Shown here in pieces: positions 52,150 through 62,461 of a DNA stretch of 64,000 bases. This DNA comes from Thalassomonas viridans (GTDB lineage: Bacteria > Pseudomonadota > Gammaproteobacteria > Enterobacterales > Alteromonadaceae). Position numbers and translations under genes: made by a program. Location: contig NZ_CP059733.1 of the NCBI RefSeq assembly GCF_000948985.2, positions 5,208,001-5,272,000 of the forward strand. Direction: 5' to 3'. How positions within the stretch are numbered: position 1 is the first letter of the stretch; every line of letters starts with the position of its first letter. The notes beneath the pieces are model-generated. The model saw only the letters and a list, made by a program, of their open reading frames with translations. It was not told the DNA's origin and made no database searches.

Positions 52150-53172
52150 GTGAAATCAAAAGCGACATCCTTTGACATTGCCTACAGGGCCGGTGTTTCC
52201 CAGTCCACGGTATCAAGGGCCCTGAGGAACAGTCCTTTAGTTAATGAAGAAACCCGGCTAAAAGTCCAGGAAATTGCCAGGGAGCTGAATTACAAGGTAG
52301 ATAAAAACGCCAGCAACCTGCGCACCCAGCAAAGCGCCACCATAGCCCTGTTGCTGTTTGAAGATCCCACCAGCGACGATTCCATGATCAACCCCTTCTT
52401 CCTGTCCATGCTCGGCAGCATCACCCGTGCCTGCTCCGACAAAGGCTATGATCTGCTGGTGTCTTTCCAGCAAATGAATAACGACTGGCATGCCGACTTT
52501 GAAGATACCAACAAGGCCGACGGCATTATCTTGCTCGGCTATGGCGACTTTGTCGACTATGAGCAGAAACTGCAGCAACTGATCGCACAGAACACCCGTT
52601 TTGTCCGCTGGGGCGCGGAAGTCAAACAGCTGCCGATAGTCTCGGTCGGCTGTGATAATTTTCATGGCGGCTACCAGCTCACCGAACATGTGGTAAAAAA
52701 CGGCCGCAAACGTTTTGCCTTTTTGGGCGGCGCTTCCAGCCATTCCCCCGAGTTTCTGGACCGTTATTTGGGACACTGTAAGGCTTTAACCGACAATGAC
52801 CTCAACGTTGACCAGGCATGCCAGTTTGACGCCATCAGCACGGAAGACTCCGGCTATGACGCCGCCTGCCAATTAATTAACAGCGGCTTGCCCTTTGACG
52901 CCATTTTCGGCGCCAGCGACCTTATCGCCATCGGCGCTATGCGTGCCCTGCAGGAGCACAATATCAAGATACCGGAAGATGTTGCCGTAGTCGGTTTTGA
53001 TGATATCCCCATCGCCAGCTTTACCTTTCCGCCACTGACCACCGCCAGGCAAAACACCAAACTTGCCGGGGAGTTGCTGGTGGACAAGCTGTTAAAGCTG
53101 ATTAATGGTGAAATGGCCGATACTACTTTGATGCCGACGAGTTTGATTGTCAGGAAATCTTGCGGCAGTTAG
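52150..53172 (+). CDS. LacI family transcriptional regulator
   Basis: A 340-residue regulator: HTH and hinge TSFDIAYRAGVSQSTVSRAL and VQEIARELNYKVDKNASNLR, then the periplasmic-binding-protein-like domain (TIALLLFEDPTSDDSMINPF, VSVGCDNFHGGYQLTEHVVK, GFDDIPIASFTFPPLTTARQ). Start is GTG 52150. LacI regulators of this form usually control sugar use; no sugar genes are adjacent. Confidence 0.92.
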   Translation: MKSKATSFDIAYRAGVSQSTVSRALRNSPLVNEETRLKVQEIARELNYKVDKNASNLRTQQSATIALLLFEDPTSDDSMINPFFLSMLGSITRACSDKGYDLLVSFQQMNNDWHADFEDTNKADGIILLGYGDFVDYEQKLQQLIAQNTRFVRWGAEVKQLPIVSVGCDNFHGGYQLTEHVVKNGRKRFAFLGGASSHSPEFLDRYLGHCKALTDNDLNVDQACQFDAISTEDSGYDAACQLINSGLPFDAIFGASDLIAIGAMRALQEHNIKIPEDVAVVGFDDIPIASFTFPPLTTARQNTKLAGELLVDKLLKLINGEMADTTLMPTSLIVRKSCGS

Positions 53173-53303
53173 TCGCCAGTGAAAGGATTGCTTTTTAATA
53201 TCCTTCCATAGACATTTTTACTTCTTAATATCCGGCCGGGGCAACCCCTGGATAATCGCCATTTTTTCACATCCATGTGCTCATGGCATACCGCTTGTCC
53301 TGA

Positions 53304-53344
53304 GCATAAAAAAACCAGCGCCTGTTGCGCTGGTTTTTTTATGC
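53304..53344. terminator. Bidirectional terminator between LacI gene and parC
   Basis: GCATAAAAAAACCAGCGC and GCGCTGGTTTTTTTATGC, perfect 18-bp arms around CTGTT. T-runs follow in both directions; the genes are convergent. Confidence 0.95.
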
Positions 53345-53364
53345 AGTGAGCAAAGGCTTGAGGT

Positions 53365-55653
53365 CTATTGCTGCTCTTCCTGCTCAACCTCAGCAGGTTC
53401 AGCCGTTTCCACTTCCACCCTGTCTACCCGCTGCAGGCCACGGGGCAGCTTGTTGCCCCGGCGTCCGCGCTCGCCGCGGTAATGCTCGATATCGCCGGGT
53501 TTAAGGGTCAGCTTACGTTTACCTGCATGCAGGGTAACGGCGCTGTCGGAAGAAATCACATGGATCAGGGTGACGTACTCGTCACGGGTTTTCACCCGGG
53601 CCGACGGAATATTGATAATCTTGTTGCCCTTACCTTTGCTGAGCACAGGCAGATCTTTAAGCGGGAATACCAGCATGCGTCCTTCGTTGGTAATGGACAA
53701 ACACAGCTCGCTGTCGGTTTTGGCGATTGCCCTTGGCGGCAACACTTTAGCCCCCGCCGGCAAACTTAATAAGGCTTTACCGTTTTTATTGCGGCTGACC
53801 ATGTCGGCAAAGCTGCCGATAAAGCCGTAACCGGCATCGGTACTGAGCAGGAACTGGTGCTCGTCTTCCGCCATTACCGCCTGAGTAAAGGTTTCCCCGG
53901 CGGCCAGGTTAAAGCGGCCGGTAAGCGGCTCTCCCTGGCTTCTGGCGGTAGGAAGGGTATGCACATCTGTGGCATAGGCCCGCCCGGAAGAATCTATTAC
54001 CACCACAGGGCGGTTGCTGCGTCCCCGGGCCGAGCATAAATATTCGTCACCGGCTTTATAGTTAAGTGCCTTGGGATCTATATCGTGTCCCTTGGCGCAA
54101 CGGGCCCAGCCCTTATCCGAAATCACGACGGTCACCGGCTCGCTCGGCACCAGATCTTTTTCCGACAGCGCCTTGGCTTCGTCGCGAACGATAATCTGCG
54201 AGCGGCGTTCATCGCCGTATTTCTCCGCCGCTTCCATCAATTCCTTTTTCATCAGGGTATTCATACGCGCCTTGGAATTGAGGACTTTTTCCAGGTAATC
54301 CCGTTCTTTGCTAAGCTCATCCTGCTCGGCGCGGATCTTGATTTCTTCCAGTTTCGCCAGTTGGCGCAGTTTGATTTCAAGAATAGATTCCGCTTGTCGC
54401 TCCGATAAGCCAAAACGGGACATCAGTTCGGCTTTAGGCTCGTCATAGTTGCGTATGATATCGATCACTTCATCGATATTCAGGTAGGCAATCAGCAAGC
54501 CTTCAAGGATGTGCAAGCGGGCCAGTACTTTATCCAGGCGGTGCTGCAGGCGGCGGCGTATGGTTTCACGGCGAAACTCCAGCCATTCCGCCAATATATC
54601 CCGCAGGTTTTTCACCGCCGGGCGGTTGTCCAGGCCAATCATATTCAGGTTGGCCCGGTAGTTTTTCTCCAGATCTGTGGTAGCAAATAAATGCTGCATC
54701 AGCTGTTCGGTATCTACCCGGTTCGAGCGCGGTACTATCACTAACCGGGTAGGATTTTCATGATCCGATTCGTCGCGTAAATCCACCACCATAGGCAGTT
54801 TCTTCGCCTGCATCTGGGCGGCTATCTGCTCCAAAACCTTGCCGCCGGATGCCTGGTGCGGCAGTGCGGTGATCACTATGTCGCCCTGTTCGATTTCATA
54901 AACGGCGCGCATCTTGATGCTGCCGCGGCCGGTTTGGTAAATTTTTTCAATTTCCGCTTTCGGGGTAATGATCTCGGCATCTGTCGGGTAGTCCGGTCCC
55001 TGGATATGCTCCAGCAAATCCGCTACTTCGGCTTTCGGTTGTTCGATTAAATGCACACAGGCATTGGCCACTTCCCTGACATTATGGGGAGGAATATCGG
55101 TCGCCATACCAACGGCAATACCGGTAATGCCGTTAAGCAAAATATGCGGCAGGCGGGCCGGTAAGGTTTTCGGCTCTTTCATGGTGCCGTCAAAGTTGGG
55201 GATCCAGTCTACCGTGCCCTGGCCTAATTCGGATAACAGCAACTCACTGAAACGTGACAACCTGGCCTCGGTATAACGCATGGCGGCAAAAGATTTGGGA
55301 TCGTCCGGCGCTCCCCAGTTGCCCTGGCCGTCAACCAGCGGATAACGGTAGGAAAACGGCTGCGCCATCAACACCATAGCTTCGTAACAGGCAGAGTCGC
55401 CGTGGGGATGGAACTTACCCAGCACATCACCTACGGTACGGGCAGATTTTTTATATTTAGCAACCGCCGACAAACCCAGCTCGGACATGGCATAAACAAT
55501 ACGCCTTTGTACCGGCTTTAAGCCGTCGCCGATATGGGGCAAGGCCCGGTCCATGATGACATACATGGAATAATTGAGATAAGCTTCTTCGGTAAAACGC
55601 CGTAAAGGGACTTGCTCTACGCCGTCAAGGCTATATTCGAGTGCATCAGACAT
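53365..55653 (-). CDS. parC: DNA topoisomerase IV subunit A
   Basis: A 762-residue type IIA topoisomerase subunit that, with ParE, decatenates replicated chromosomes. Winged-helix core with catalytic Tyr127 ([11 protein letters not shown]; Tyr120 in E. coli, offset 7). The quinolone-resistance region reads [13 protein letters not shown], with Ser87 and Glu91 equivalent to E. coli Ser80 and Glu84, i.e. wild type. The C-terminal beta-pinwheel follows (from about residue 490). It ends in a Glu-rich tail. parE is not in the window. 55654-55908 holds no gene. Confidence 0.97.
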   Translation of the reverse strand: MSDALEYSLDGVEQVPLRRFTEEAYLNYSMYVIMDRALPHIGDGLKPVQRRIVYAMSELGLSAVAKYKKSARTVGDVLGKFHPHGDSACYEAMVLMAQPFSYRYPLVDGQGNWGAPDDPKSFAAMRYTEARLSRFSELLLSELGQGTVDWIPNFDGTMKEPKTLPARLPHILLNGITGIAVGMATDIPPHNVREVANACVHLIEQPKAEVADLLEHIQGPDYPTDAEIITPKAEIEKIYQTGRGSIKMRAVYEIEQGDIVITALPHQASGGKVLEQIAAQMQAKKLPMVVDLRDESDHENPTRLVIVPRSNRVDTEQLMQHLFATTDLEKNYRANLNMIGLDNRPAVKNLRDILAEWLEFRRETIRRRLQHRLDKVLARLHILEGLLIAYLNIDEVIDIIRNYDEPKAELMSRFGLSERQAESILEIKLRQLAKLEEIKIRAEQDELSKERDYLEKVLNSKARMNTLMKKELMEAAEKYGDERRSQIIVRDEAKALSEKDLVPSEPVTVVISDKGWARCAKGHDIDPKALNYKAGDEYLCSARGRSNRPVVVIDSSGRAYATDVHTLPTARSQGEPLTGRFNLAAGETFTQAVMAEDEHQFLLSTDAGYGFIGSFADMVSRNKNGKALLSLPAGAKVLPPRAIAKTDSELCLSITNEGRMLVFPLKDLPVLSKGKGNKIINIPSARVKTRDEYVTLIHVISSDSAVTLHAGKRKLTLKPGDIEHYRGERGRRGNKLPRGLQRVDRVEVETAEPAEVEQEEQQ

Positions 55654-55908
55654 GAAATGGTTTTCCTAATGGGCAATGCAACATATTGCACTTACTACTT
55701 AATTCTTATTTTGCTTGCTAACGCCATATCAATAAGGCCAAAGGATTATTCCCGGGCCAGCAGCAATGGCAGTTATTATACGGTTATCACCAGGGAAAAA
55801 ACAGCGGAGCCAGTGGAAAGTACCTTTTTTCGCTGTTTATTCCAAAAGCATCATATAAAAATGAACAATCGGCAGCAAGTTATCTGATATTTCAGGGAAA
55901 AACAGTCG

Positions 55909-57159
55909 CTACATTTGCTGGTGCGGGGAAAAGCTTACCACCTGGTTGCAGCCTTTTTTCTTTGCCACCGACATGGCTTTGTCGGCCGCATGCAGCAGGA
56001 GTTCGAATTGGGGGATCACCTGGTGTAAACTGGCGACACCGAAACTGGCGCTGACCGGGCAGTCGATGCCTAAATGGCTGAAGTTATACTCAAAAATTTT
56101 CTCTCTCAGGCGCTCGGCAATGGCCTTGGCTTCGTCCAGGTTGGCTTCCGGCAAAATGGCGGCAAATTCCTCGCCGCCGATACGGGCGAAGATGTCCCTG
56201 GAGCGCATGGTTTCATTGCCTAGCCTGGCTACCTGCTGCAGCACTTTGTCGGCAATATCATGGCTGTAGTCGTCGTTGATTCTTTTGAAAAAGTCGATAT
56301 CGAGCACTATGGCGCTAAACTCGCTCTGCTCTTCCACCGCTTTGCCGGTCAGCAGCTGGCCCTGGGCAAACAGGGCCTTGCGGTTAAGCAGCTTGGTCAG
56401 GCTGTCGGTTTGCGCCATTTTCTGCAGCACCCGCCGCACCTTGAACTGGCGCAAAGATAAAACAAAGAAAACCAGGGTGGTGACGATCAGCAGGATAAAA
56501 TTCTTTTGCTGGGCATTTTTCTGGTTTTCCGCATCGCGGATTTGAAACTGCTTTAGAATGTTCTGGTTGTTGATCAACTCGTTTTCTTTAAGCTTACGGT
56601 CGGTTTCATACTTCTTGTTAAGCATGCGCACGGTATCGGCATTTTTCTTATCCGAATAAGCCTGGTAGCGCTTGAGGTATTCTTTCTTTTGCGCGTAGGC
56701 CAGATCGAACTGTTTTTTCGCGGCATAAACATCTGCCAGCAACAGATAAAGCTGTAAATACTTCGGCTGGTTTAAGACATGCTCGGGGATATCCGTAGAC
56801 GCTTTTTTTGCCGACTCCAAAGCCGACAATGCCTGCTCGATTTCCCCGTCTTCGAACAACACCCGAGCTTTAACCAGCGACAGCAGATAACTTTCTGCAC
56901 TGTTGTATAAAGCGGGATTCTCGTCGAGCTTTTCCAGCTCGGCCGGTACCGCTTCCGGGGTGCTTTGCGCCAGCTCTAACAGCGCCAGGATTTTCGCATT
57001 GACATTGTTATCGGGCTTGTCTTTGACAATGGAGGAAACCTTCCGGCTTTGCTCGACCCCTTTGATCTTCTCCTGGGCCAAAACAGGAACAAAAAAGCCG
57101 ATACACACCGCCGCCAGACAGAAAAAAGAACCGGGAGATTTTCCGGGAGTTAACCACAT
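55909..57159 (-). CDS. Diguanylate cyclase, signal peptide-TPR-TM-GGDEF
   Basis: A 416-residue membrane protein. N-terminal signal/anchor (CLAAVCIGFFVPVLA), periplasmic TPR-like helices (residues 45-190), a membrane segment near 225-242 (FILLIVTTLVFFVLSL), then a GGDEF domain. The active-site motif is GGEEF (about residues 328-332) and an inhibitory-site motif RSRD lies five residues before it, so an active, product-inhibited c-di-GMP synthase is expected. It overlaps the end of the next GGDEF gene by 10 bases, so both are one unit. Confidence 0.9.
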   Translation of the reverse strand: MWLTPGKSPGSFFCLAAVCIGFFVPVLAQEKIKGVEQSRKVSSIVKDKPDNNVNAKILALLELAQSTPEAVPAELEKLDENPALYNSAESYLLSLVKARVLFEDGEIEQALSALESAKKASTDIPEHVLNQPKYLQLYLLLADVYAAKKQFDLAYAQKKEYLKRYQAYSDKKNADTVRMLNKKYETDRKLKENELINNQNILKQFQIRDAENQKNAQQKNFILLIVTTLVFFVLSLRQFKVRRVLQKMAQTDSLTKLLNRKALFAQGQLLTGKAVEEQSEFSAIVLDIDFFKRINDDYSHDIADKVLQQVARLGNETMRSRDIFARIGGEEFAAILPEANLDEAKAIAERLREKIFEYNFSHLGIDCPVSASFGVASLHQVIPQFELLLHAADKAMSVAKKKGCNQVVSFSPHQQM

Positions 57160-59072
57160 ATGCAGTTGCCCCCCTGGTTTTTTGCCCGGTACAGCATTTT
57201 TTCCGCATTCTTGATCAGGGCTTCGAGATCTAGATGCTGTTTTTCATCGAAACTGGCGAAACCTATGCTGATGGAAACATTGTCTTCGGAAGATAGCTGC
57301 CACTGGTAGCGTTCAATTTTTTCTTTTAGCTGCACCGCAATATCCATCGCCTGTTTCGTATCGCTTTCCGGCAAGAAAATAATAAACTCTTCTGCACTGA
57401 AGCGACCAAAGATGTCAATACGCTTTAACAATCTTTTTCCGAGCATGGCGATTTTCTTTAAAATTTCATCGCCGATCTGGTGCCCTAACTGGTCATTGAT
57501 TTCTTTAAAATTATCTATGTCTATCATCAGCGCCACCAGGGAAGAGTGCTGCTGCTTGGCCCGGGAGAAGTAACGCTGCCCCTGCTTAAGTAACCTGTGA
57601 CGGTTCACCAGGCCGGTAAGATCGTCAAGATGGGTGACCCGGCGCAGTTTTTTCTGTCCCCGCACTAAGGTTGACAATAACCACACGAAAATCAGCGCCA
57701 CCACGCCGCTCATCATCAGGTAGAACTGCTGTGCTTTCGCCTGCTTGTTGGCTTCCGCCAGTTCGGCATTATTGAGGGAGCGCTTTTGCTCAAGAATTTT
57801 TTTATGCAAATCCGCCTGCTTGCTTTCATAACGTAAACGTAATTCTTCAACCGCTTCTATATCCGCCGCCTTCAGCTTTTCCACCCGGTGGTCGACGGAC
57901 TCGGATTTAAACCGGTAGGCTTTTTCGTACTGCCCCAGCACATAATAGATATCGGCTTTTAAGCGGACCATCAGGTAGTAATTGCTGTCTTTCGGTTGCG
58001 CCTGTTCCGACATCAGCCGCCCGGCTTCAAAAATCGACTCCAGCGCCTCGTCGTAGCGCTGCAGGTTTTTCAGGATAATCGCCTTATCCAGCAGATAGGT
58101 TACCGGCATATCTTTATTGCCGTTATAGTCGACATATTGCTCCGCCATCTTGAAATAGCGGTAGGCCACCTCCGGCTCTTTTTCTTCCTTATAGATATAC
58201 GACAGCGCCAGACCGGTATAAACGCCGTAAAAAAACGGGTTGTTGACGACATCGTCGGCTTCGGCAATCACCTTGTTATAGATACGAATAGCGCTGTCAT
58301 ACTCTTCGTTATTGTAATGGGCGGTGGCGATATTAGATAACACCCAAACCGCAGAAAACGTCCGCGACGAATTTTTATAATGCTGGTAGGAACGCTGCAA
58401 AAACTGCATCGACTTATCGTCCTGGCCGATATTGGAATACAGGTTGCCCAGCTCGGAGTTGATGCTGCCCTGCAACTCTTCATCCCCCACCTGGTTGGCT
58501 ATCATCAGGGCGTCGTTTAATACCACGATAGAGAGATCATAACGTTCGGTTAAATAATAAATGGCGCCAAGGTTAGACAGGCCTTCGGCGATCATTTTTT
58601 TATCATCGAGGGAGCGCGCCACTTCCAGGCCGTTTTTATAATCCTGCAAAGCAAGCTCCAGGTTACCCAGGCTCTCGGTGGCAAAACCTTTGCTGTAGGA
58701 TAATTCCGCGATATGAATGCTCGGGCTGCTCAGCTCAGACGACAGTTTCAGCCCCTGGGTGGCGGCATTGAGGCTTAACTGAAACCGGGCCAGGTTGGCA
58801 TACAAAGAAGACTGCAGGGTATAGAATTTTACCCTTTCATTCAGGGTAAGCTTGGACAGTTGATCTTCGATGCTGTTGAGCTTTTCCAGCGCCTGCACCG
58901 GAGTGTCTTTTTCCAGGATTTCAACCTGCTCGACAATCAGGGAAAAATTCAGGCTAAGGGCACTTTGAAAAGCCCTTACATCACAAGATATTAACAAAAA
59001 CAGATAGAAATATAAGCATTTGAAACATAACGTTAATGTATTAAACCGTTTGAACAAATGCCAACATCCCAT
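57150..59072 (-). CDS. TPR-GGDEF protein with degenerate active site (SAEEF)
   Basis: A 640-residue protein with the same architecture as its downstream neighbour: signal peptide (to about residue 35), long TPR region (about 60-390, e.g. GLSNLGAIYYLTERYDLSIV and NSELGNLYSNIGQDDKSMQF), coiled segment, membrane helix (FYLMMSGVVALIFVWLLSTL) and a GGDEF domain. The signature is SAEEF instead of GG[DE]EF (about residue 560) and the RxxD inhibitory site is missing. It is probably catalytically impaired and may regulate or heterodimerise with the active GGDEF protein encoded next. Confidence 0.88.
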   Translation of the reverse strand: MGCWHLFKRFNTLTLCFKCLYFYLFLLISCDVRAFQSALSLNFSLIVEQVEILEKDTPVQALEKLNSIEDQLSKLTLNERVKFYTLQSSLYANLARFQLSLNAATQGLKLSSELSSPSIHIAELSYSKGFATESLGNLELALQDYKNGLEVARSLDDKKMIAEGLSNLGAIYYLTERYDLSIVVLNDALMIANQVGDEELQGSINSELGNLYSNIGQDDKSMQFLQRSYQHYKNSSRTFSAVWVLSNIATAHYNNEEYDSAIRIYNKVIAEADDVVNNPFFYGVYTGLALSYIYKEEKEPEVAYRYFKMAEQYVDYNGNKDMPVTYLLDKAIILKNLQRYDEALESIFEAGRLMSEQAQPKDSNYYLMVRLKADIYYVLGQYEKAYRFKSESVDHRVEKLKAADIEAVEELRLRYESKQADLHKKILEQKRSLNNAELAEANKQAKAQQFYLMMSGVVALIFVWLLSTLVRGQKKLRRVTHLDDLTGLVNRHRLLKQGQRYFSRAKQQHSSLVALMIDIDNFKEINDQLGHQIGDEILKKIAMLGKRLLKRIDIFGRFSAEEFIIFLPESDTKQAMDIAVQLKEKIERYQWQLSSEDNVSISIGFASFDEKQHLDLEALIKNAEKMLYRAKNQGGNCICG

Positions 59073-59173
59073 TTAAGCTAGAAACACCGAAAATTCTCAA
59101 GAAAACTAGCTCACTATAAAATGAAAATCAGCCACCGACAATGATAATTTTTCCCATAATAAAAAATAATGTC

Positions 59174-59599
59174 TTATTTCTTATCTTGACTTTTTCTTGC
59201 CAGTTCAAAATCCCAAAAACTGGCTTCGATTTTATGCCCTTCGGGATCGATCACAAAACAGCCGTAATAGGGCTCGCCATAGTCGGGTCTGGGCCCGGGT
59301 TCGCCGTTGCAAACGGCACCGGATAACAGCGCCTGGCGGTAAAAATTATCCACCTGTAATTTGCTCTTGGCCATAAAACCGAAATGGGTGCCGTTGCCGA
59401 CAGACATTGGCTGCTTATCAAAAGGGATCTGCACCCAAAATTCGGGGTAGCCTTTGCCAAAAGCCAGCGCATGTTCATATTCAGACACCAGCTCTATTCC
59501 CAAGGTTGCCAATACCGGGCAATAAAAGGCTTTTGCCCGGGCAAGATCATTGGTCCCGATGGAAGCATGGCAGATGGTACGTTCATGGGTGGCTGTCAT
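59174..59599 (-). CDS. VOC (glyoxalase/bleomycin resistance) family protein
   Basis: A 141-residue single-domain protein with paired beta-alpha-beta-beta-beta units: ICHASIGTNDLARAKAFYCP, then VGNGTHFGFMAKSKLQVDNF and YGCFVIDPEGHKIEASFWDF. Possible metal ligands are His (ICHAS), His (GTHFG) and Glu (KIEASF). It lies 10 bases after arsJ, at the end of the arsenic operon, but lacks the vicinal cysteines expected of the C-As lyase ArsI, so a direct arsenic role is not shown. Confidence 0.82.
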   Translation of the reverse strand: MTATHERTICHASIGTNDLARAKAFYCPVLATLGIELVSEYEHALAFGKGYPEFWVQIPFDKQPMSVGNGTHFGFMAKSKLQVDNFYRQALLSGAVCNGEPGPRPDYGEPYYGCFVIDPEGHKIEASFWDFELARKSQDKK

Positions 59600-59609
59600 T
59601 TTCTTTCCT

Positions 59610-60836
59610 TTACGCGGTTTGAGTTTTCTGCAGCTTCACTTTACGGATAAATATTGCCGCCAGCAAGGCCAGAATGGCCGATGCCGTTAAACATACCAGC
59701 AAACCGTAAGCCTGGAACAGGTATCCGGACAGTACCGTTCCCAGCAAACGCCCCAGGGCATTGGCCATATAATAAAAACCGACATCCATGGACACTTCAT
59801 CCTGGTTCGACAAGGCCAGGATCAGGTAACTGTGCAGGGAAGAATTAACCGCAAACACCAAGCCAAAGACAATCAGCCCGCCCACCAGCACCGTACCGGG
59901 ATCCGGCAGGTAATACAGGCCCATGATAAGCAAGAAGGTCACGCCGGCCAATATCAGCCCCCAGATGGAAACCAGGTTTGCTCCCGGCGATCTGCCTTTG
60001 CTGCTGCCGGTAATTTTAGGGGTGTAAACCTGCACCAGGCCATAGGCAACCACCCATACCGCCATAAAGGCCCCGACATATTCGTGATGCCAGCCCAACT
60101 GGCTTACCAGATAAACCGGCAGGGCCACCACAAACCAGACATCCCGGGCGGCAAACAGACACAAACGGGCAGCCGACAGATAATTAAGCGCCGCACTTTT
60201 GGAAAAGATCTGGCGGAATTTAGGCTTGCTTTTTGCCTTGCCGATCTCCCCCGTCAGTACCCGGATACTGAAAACAGCCACCAGGGACAACATCAGCGCC
60301 ATCAGCAATAAGGCGCCGCGAAAACCTAACAGTGCCAACAACAAAGCGCCGAGGAAAAAGCCCAGGCCTTTCAGGGCATTTTTCGAGCCGGTGAGCAATG
60401 CCACCCAGCGGAACAGCTTGCCGGACATATCTTCGGGGATCAGTGCCTTGACGCCGCTTTTTGCGCTCATTTTATTGAGATCTTTGGCAATGCCGGATAT
60501 CGCCTGCGCCACCATTACCCAGAAAACCGTTAAATATTCCACCGGTACGGTTAACATCAGCAAGGCAAATACCTGCATCACCAAGCCGATATTCATGGTC
60601 TTGTTCAAACCTATGCGCGCGCCGAGCCAGCCCCCCACCAGGTTGGTGACCACACCGAAGAACTCATAAAACAAGAACAGCATGGCAATGGCCAGCGGTG
60701 TATAACCCAGCTGGTGGAAATACAACACCACCAGCATACGCAAAGCGCCGTCGGTCAGGGTAAAGCCCCAGTAGTTGCCGGTGATCACCAGGTATTGCTT
60801 AACCGCCAGCGGCAAGCCGGAAATTTTCGACCACAT
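59610..60836 (-). CDS. arsJ: Organoarsenical efflux MFS transporter ArsJ
   Basis: A 408-residue major facilitator protein with 12 predicted helices. The start LAVKQYLVITGNYWGFTLTD and GALRMLVVLYFHQLGYTPLA, and ISGIAKDLNKMSAKSGVKAL, are characteristic of ArsJ. ArsJ exports 1-arseno-3-phosphoglycerate, the unstable product formed when GAPDH uses arsenate in place of phosphate, giving net arsenate resistance. It follows the dedicated GAPDH gene by 79 bases. Confidence 0.94.
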   Translation of the reverse strand: MWSKISGLPLAVKQYLVITGNYWGFTLTDGALRMLVVLYFHQLGYTPLAIAMLFLFYEFFGVVTNLVGGWLGARIGLNKTMNIGLVMQVFALLMLTVPVEYLTVFWVMVAQAISGIAKDLNKMSAKSGVKALIPEDMSGKLFRWVALLTGSKNALKGLGFFLGALLLALLGFRGALLLMALMLSLVAVFSIRVLTGEIGKAKSKPKFRQIFSKSAALNYLSAARLCLFAARDVWFVVALPVYLVSQLGWHHEYVGAFMAVWVVAYGLVQVYTPKITGSSKGRSPGANLVSIWGLILAGVTFLLIMGLYYLPDPGTVLVGGLIVFGLVFAVNSSLHSYLILALSNQDEVSMDVGFYYMANALGRLLGTVLSGYLFQAYGLLVCLTASAILALLAAIFIRKVKLQKTQTA

Positions 60837-60915
60837 CTATCATTAATCCCAAAGAAAGCCCGGGGAAAAGGCAGCAAAAGCCGCCTCTTCCCTAATCAAG
60901 AGTTATCAAGTGCTA

Positions 60916-61923
60916 TCAAGAAATCGAAGCTGCCAGTTTAAGCATCAACTCAGCACTACGGTTGGCGTAGCCCCACTCATTGTCATACCAGAGGTACATT
61001 TTCAGCTGGCTGTTGTTCACCACCATAGTCGACAGGGCATCTACTATGCTCGACCTGGGATCGGTTTTATAATCCACGCTTACCAAAGGCCGCTCTTCAT
61101 AGCCTAAAATGCCTTTGAGCTCACCTTCGGCGGCCTCAGCCATCAGGGCATTGATTTCGCTTTCCGTTACTTCCCGCTCCAGTTCAAACACACAGTCGGT
61201 AATGGAGGCATTTGCCAACGGCACCCGGATGGCGTGGCCGTTTAACTTACCTTTCAGCTCGGGAAAAATATGGGTGATAGCCGTTGCCGAACCTGTAGTG
61301 GTCGGGATCAGGCTCTGGCCACAGGCACGGGCCCGGCGCAGATCTTTATGGGGAGCATCCAGAATGGTCTGGGTATTGGTGATATCGTGGATAGTGGTCA
61401 TGCTGCCGTGTTTGATGCCGATTTTATCCTGCAATACTTTCACCACAGGAGCCAGACAGTTGGTGGTGCAGGAGGCGGCGGTCACTATGTTATGGACGGC
61501 AGCGTCATATAAATCATCGTTAACCCCCATCACCAGGTTCAGCACGCCTTCTTCTTTTACCGGCGCGGTTACCAGGACTTTTTTCACTCCCTGATCGAGA
61601 TAGGCCTGCAGCTTGGCCTTAGTTTTCATTTTGCCCGAGGCTTCGATCACTATATCGCACCCGGACCAGTCGGTATCTTCAATACTGGTATTGCGGCTGG
61701 TGCTCATCGCCTTATTACCGATTAAAATCTGATTTTCCTGCCCTTCAGCCGAGTACTGCCAAGTGCCGTGAACAGAGTCGAAATTAAGTAAATGTGCCAG
61801 GGTGGCGGCATCACCCGCCGGATCATTGATGTGAACGAATTCAATCTCGGGCCAGGACCAGGCCGCCCTTAATACTAACCGTCCCATACGGCCAAAACCG
61901 TTAATGCCAACTTTTATTGTCAT
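60916..61923 (-). CDS. ArsJ-associated glyceraldehyde-3-phosphate dehydrogenase
   Basis: A 335-residue GAPDH starting [20 protein letters not shown] at ATG 61923 (AAAGG upstream); the frame is open to 62046 but that would overlap arsR. NAD site GFGRMGR (9-15), catalytic Cys152 in [10 protein letters not shown], then [20 protein letters not shown] and [16 protein letters not shown]. In operons with ArsJ it makes 1-arseno-3-phosphoglycerate for export. Whether it is also used in metabolism cannot be told from the sequence. Confidence 0.95.
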   Translation of the reverse strand: MTIKVGINGFGRMGRLVLRAAWSWPEIEFVHINDPAGDAATLAHLLNFDSVHGTWQYSAEGQENQILIGNKAMSTSRNTSIEDTDWSGCDIVIEASGKMKTKAKLQAYLDQGVKKVLVTAPVKEEGVLNLVMGVNDDLYDAAVHNIVTAASCTTNCLAPVVKVLQDKIGIKHGSMTTIHDITNTQTILDAPHKDLRRARACGQSLIPTTTGSATAITHIFPELKGKLNGHAIRVPLANASITDCVFELEREVTESEINALMAEAAEGELKGILGYEERPLVSVDYKTDPRSSIVDALSTMVVNNSQLKMYLWYDNEWGYANRSAELMLKLAASIS

Positions 61924-61954
61924 TACCATTACCTTTAAAGTTAAAAAAATGAGT

Positions 61955-62302
61955 TCAGGAGCAGCACAACAGCTGCCTGTCGGGGCGGTTGCCCATCTCC
62001 AGCAAACGCTGGCGACCAGGCGCCAGATAATGCTGCGAGTCTTCAAAACAGTCCGAGATAGCCGTTAACTGCCAGCCGGCTAATTTGTCTGACAAGCTGT
62101 AAAACACCCATTTTCCGGCGCGCCTGTCTTGCAGTATCCCCTGCTCCCGCAAGATAGCGATATGGCGGGAAATTTTCGGCTGGGATACATCAAGCGCCTG
62201 GGTCAGCTCACAGACACATAACTCCTGCTCGGCAAATATCAGCAAAATCAGCTGCAGCCGGGTATCGTCTGCCAGGGCTTTAAAGAATTGTAAACTTTGC
62301 AT
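61955..62302 (-). CDS. arsR: ArsR family arsenic-responsive repressor
   Basis: A 115-residue winged-helix repressor. The metal-binding motif [11 protein letters not shown] carries Cys29 and Cys31, the ArsR type As(III)/Sb(III) site, next to the recognition helix [21 protein letters not shown] further Cys pair ends the protein (LLCCS), a possible third ligand. It is the first gene of arsR-gapdh-arsJ-VOC, 31 bases before GAPDH. Confidence 0.94.
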   Translation of the reverse strand: MQSLQFFKALADDTRLQLILLIFAEQELCVCELTQALDVSQPKISRHIAILREQGILQDRRAGKWVFYSLSDKLAGWQLTAISDCFEDSQHYLAPGRQRLLEMGNRPDRQLLCCS

Positions 62303-62314
62303 TCGGTTATCCTA

Positions 62315-62332
62315 TATCAGTTTTACCTGATA
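62315..62332 (-). promoter_or_regulatory. Inverted repeat directly upstream of arsR
   Basis: TATCAG-N6-CTGATA, perfect 6-bp arms, 12 bases before the arsR start codon. A candidate ArsR operator close to the transcription start. Confidence 0.45.
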
Positions 62333-62354
62333 GCATTTCAATTAGCATTCTAAT

Positions 62355-62396
62355 AACACATACGATAATTCATATATATGAATTATCGTATGTGTT
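62355..62396. promoter_or_regulatory. 42-bp perfect palindrome between arsR and the cupin gene
   Basis: Two 21-base arms with no loop: AACACATACGATAATTCATA plus T, then the exact complement, ending ATCGTATGTGTT. It lies 53 bases from the arsR start and 65 from the divergent cupin gene start. Its centre, TTCATATATATGAA, resembles known ArsR/SmtB-family operators. The perfect symmetry would also allow cruciform extrusion. Confidence 0.7.
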
Positions 62397-62461
62397 CATT
62401 TTATTTACAAGCACTAATTTAGCCTTTAGAGTATTTTTCAGGAATTAATAACAATCAAGTG

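Noticed and set aside
53365..55653. Quinolone-resistance substitutions in parC
   Set aside because: Ser87 and Glu91 (E. coli Ser80, Glu84) are wild type.
59174..59599. VOC protein as ArsI C-As lyase
   Set aside because: The vicinal cysteine pair that binds trivalent organoarsenicals is absent.
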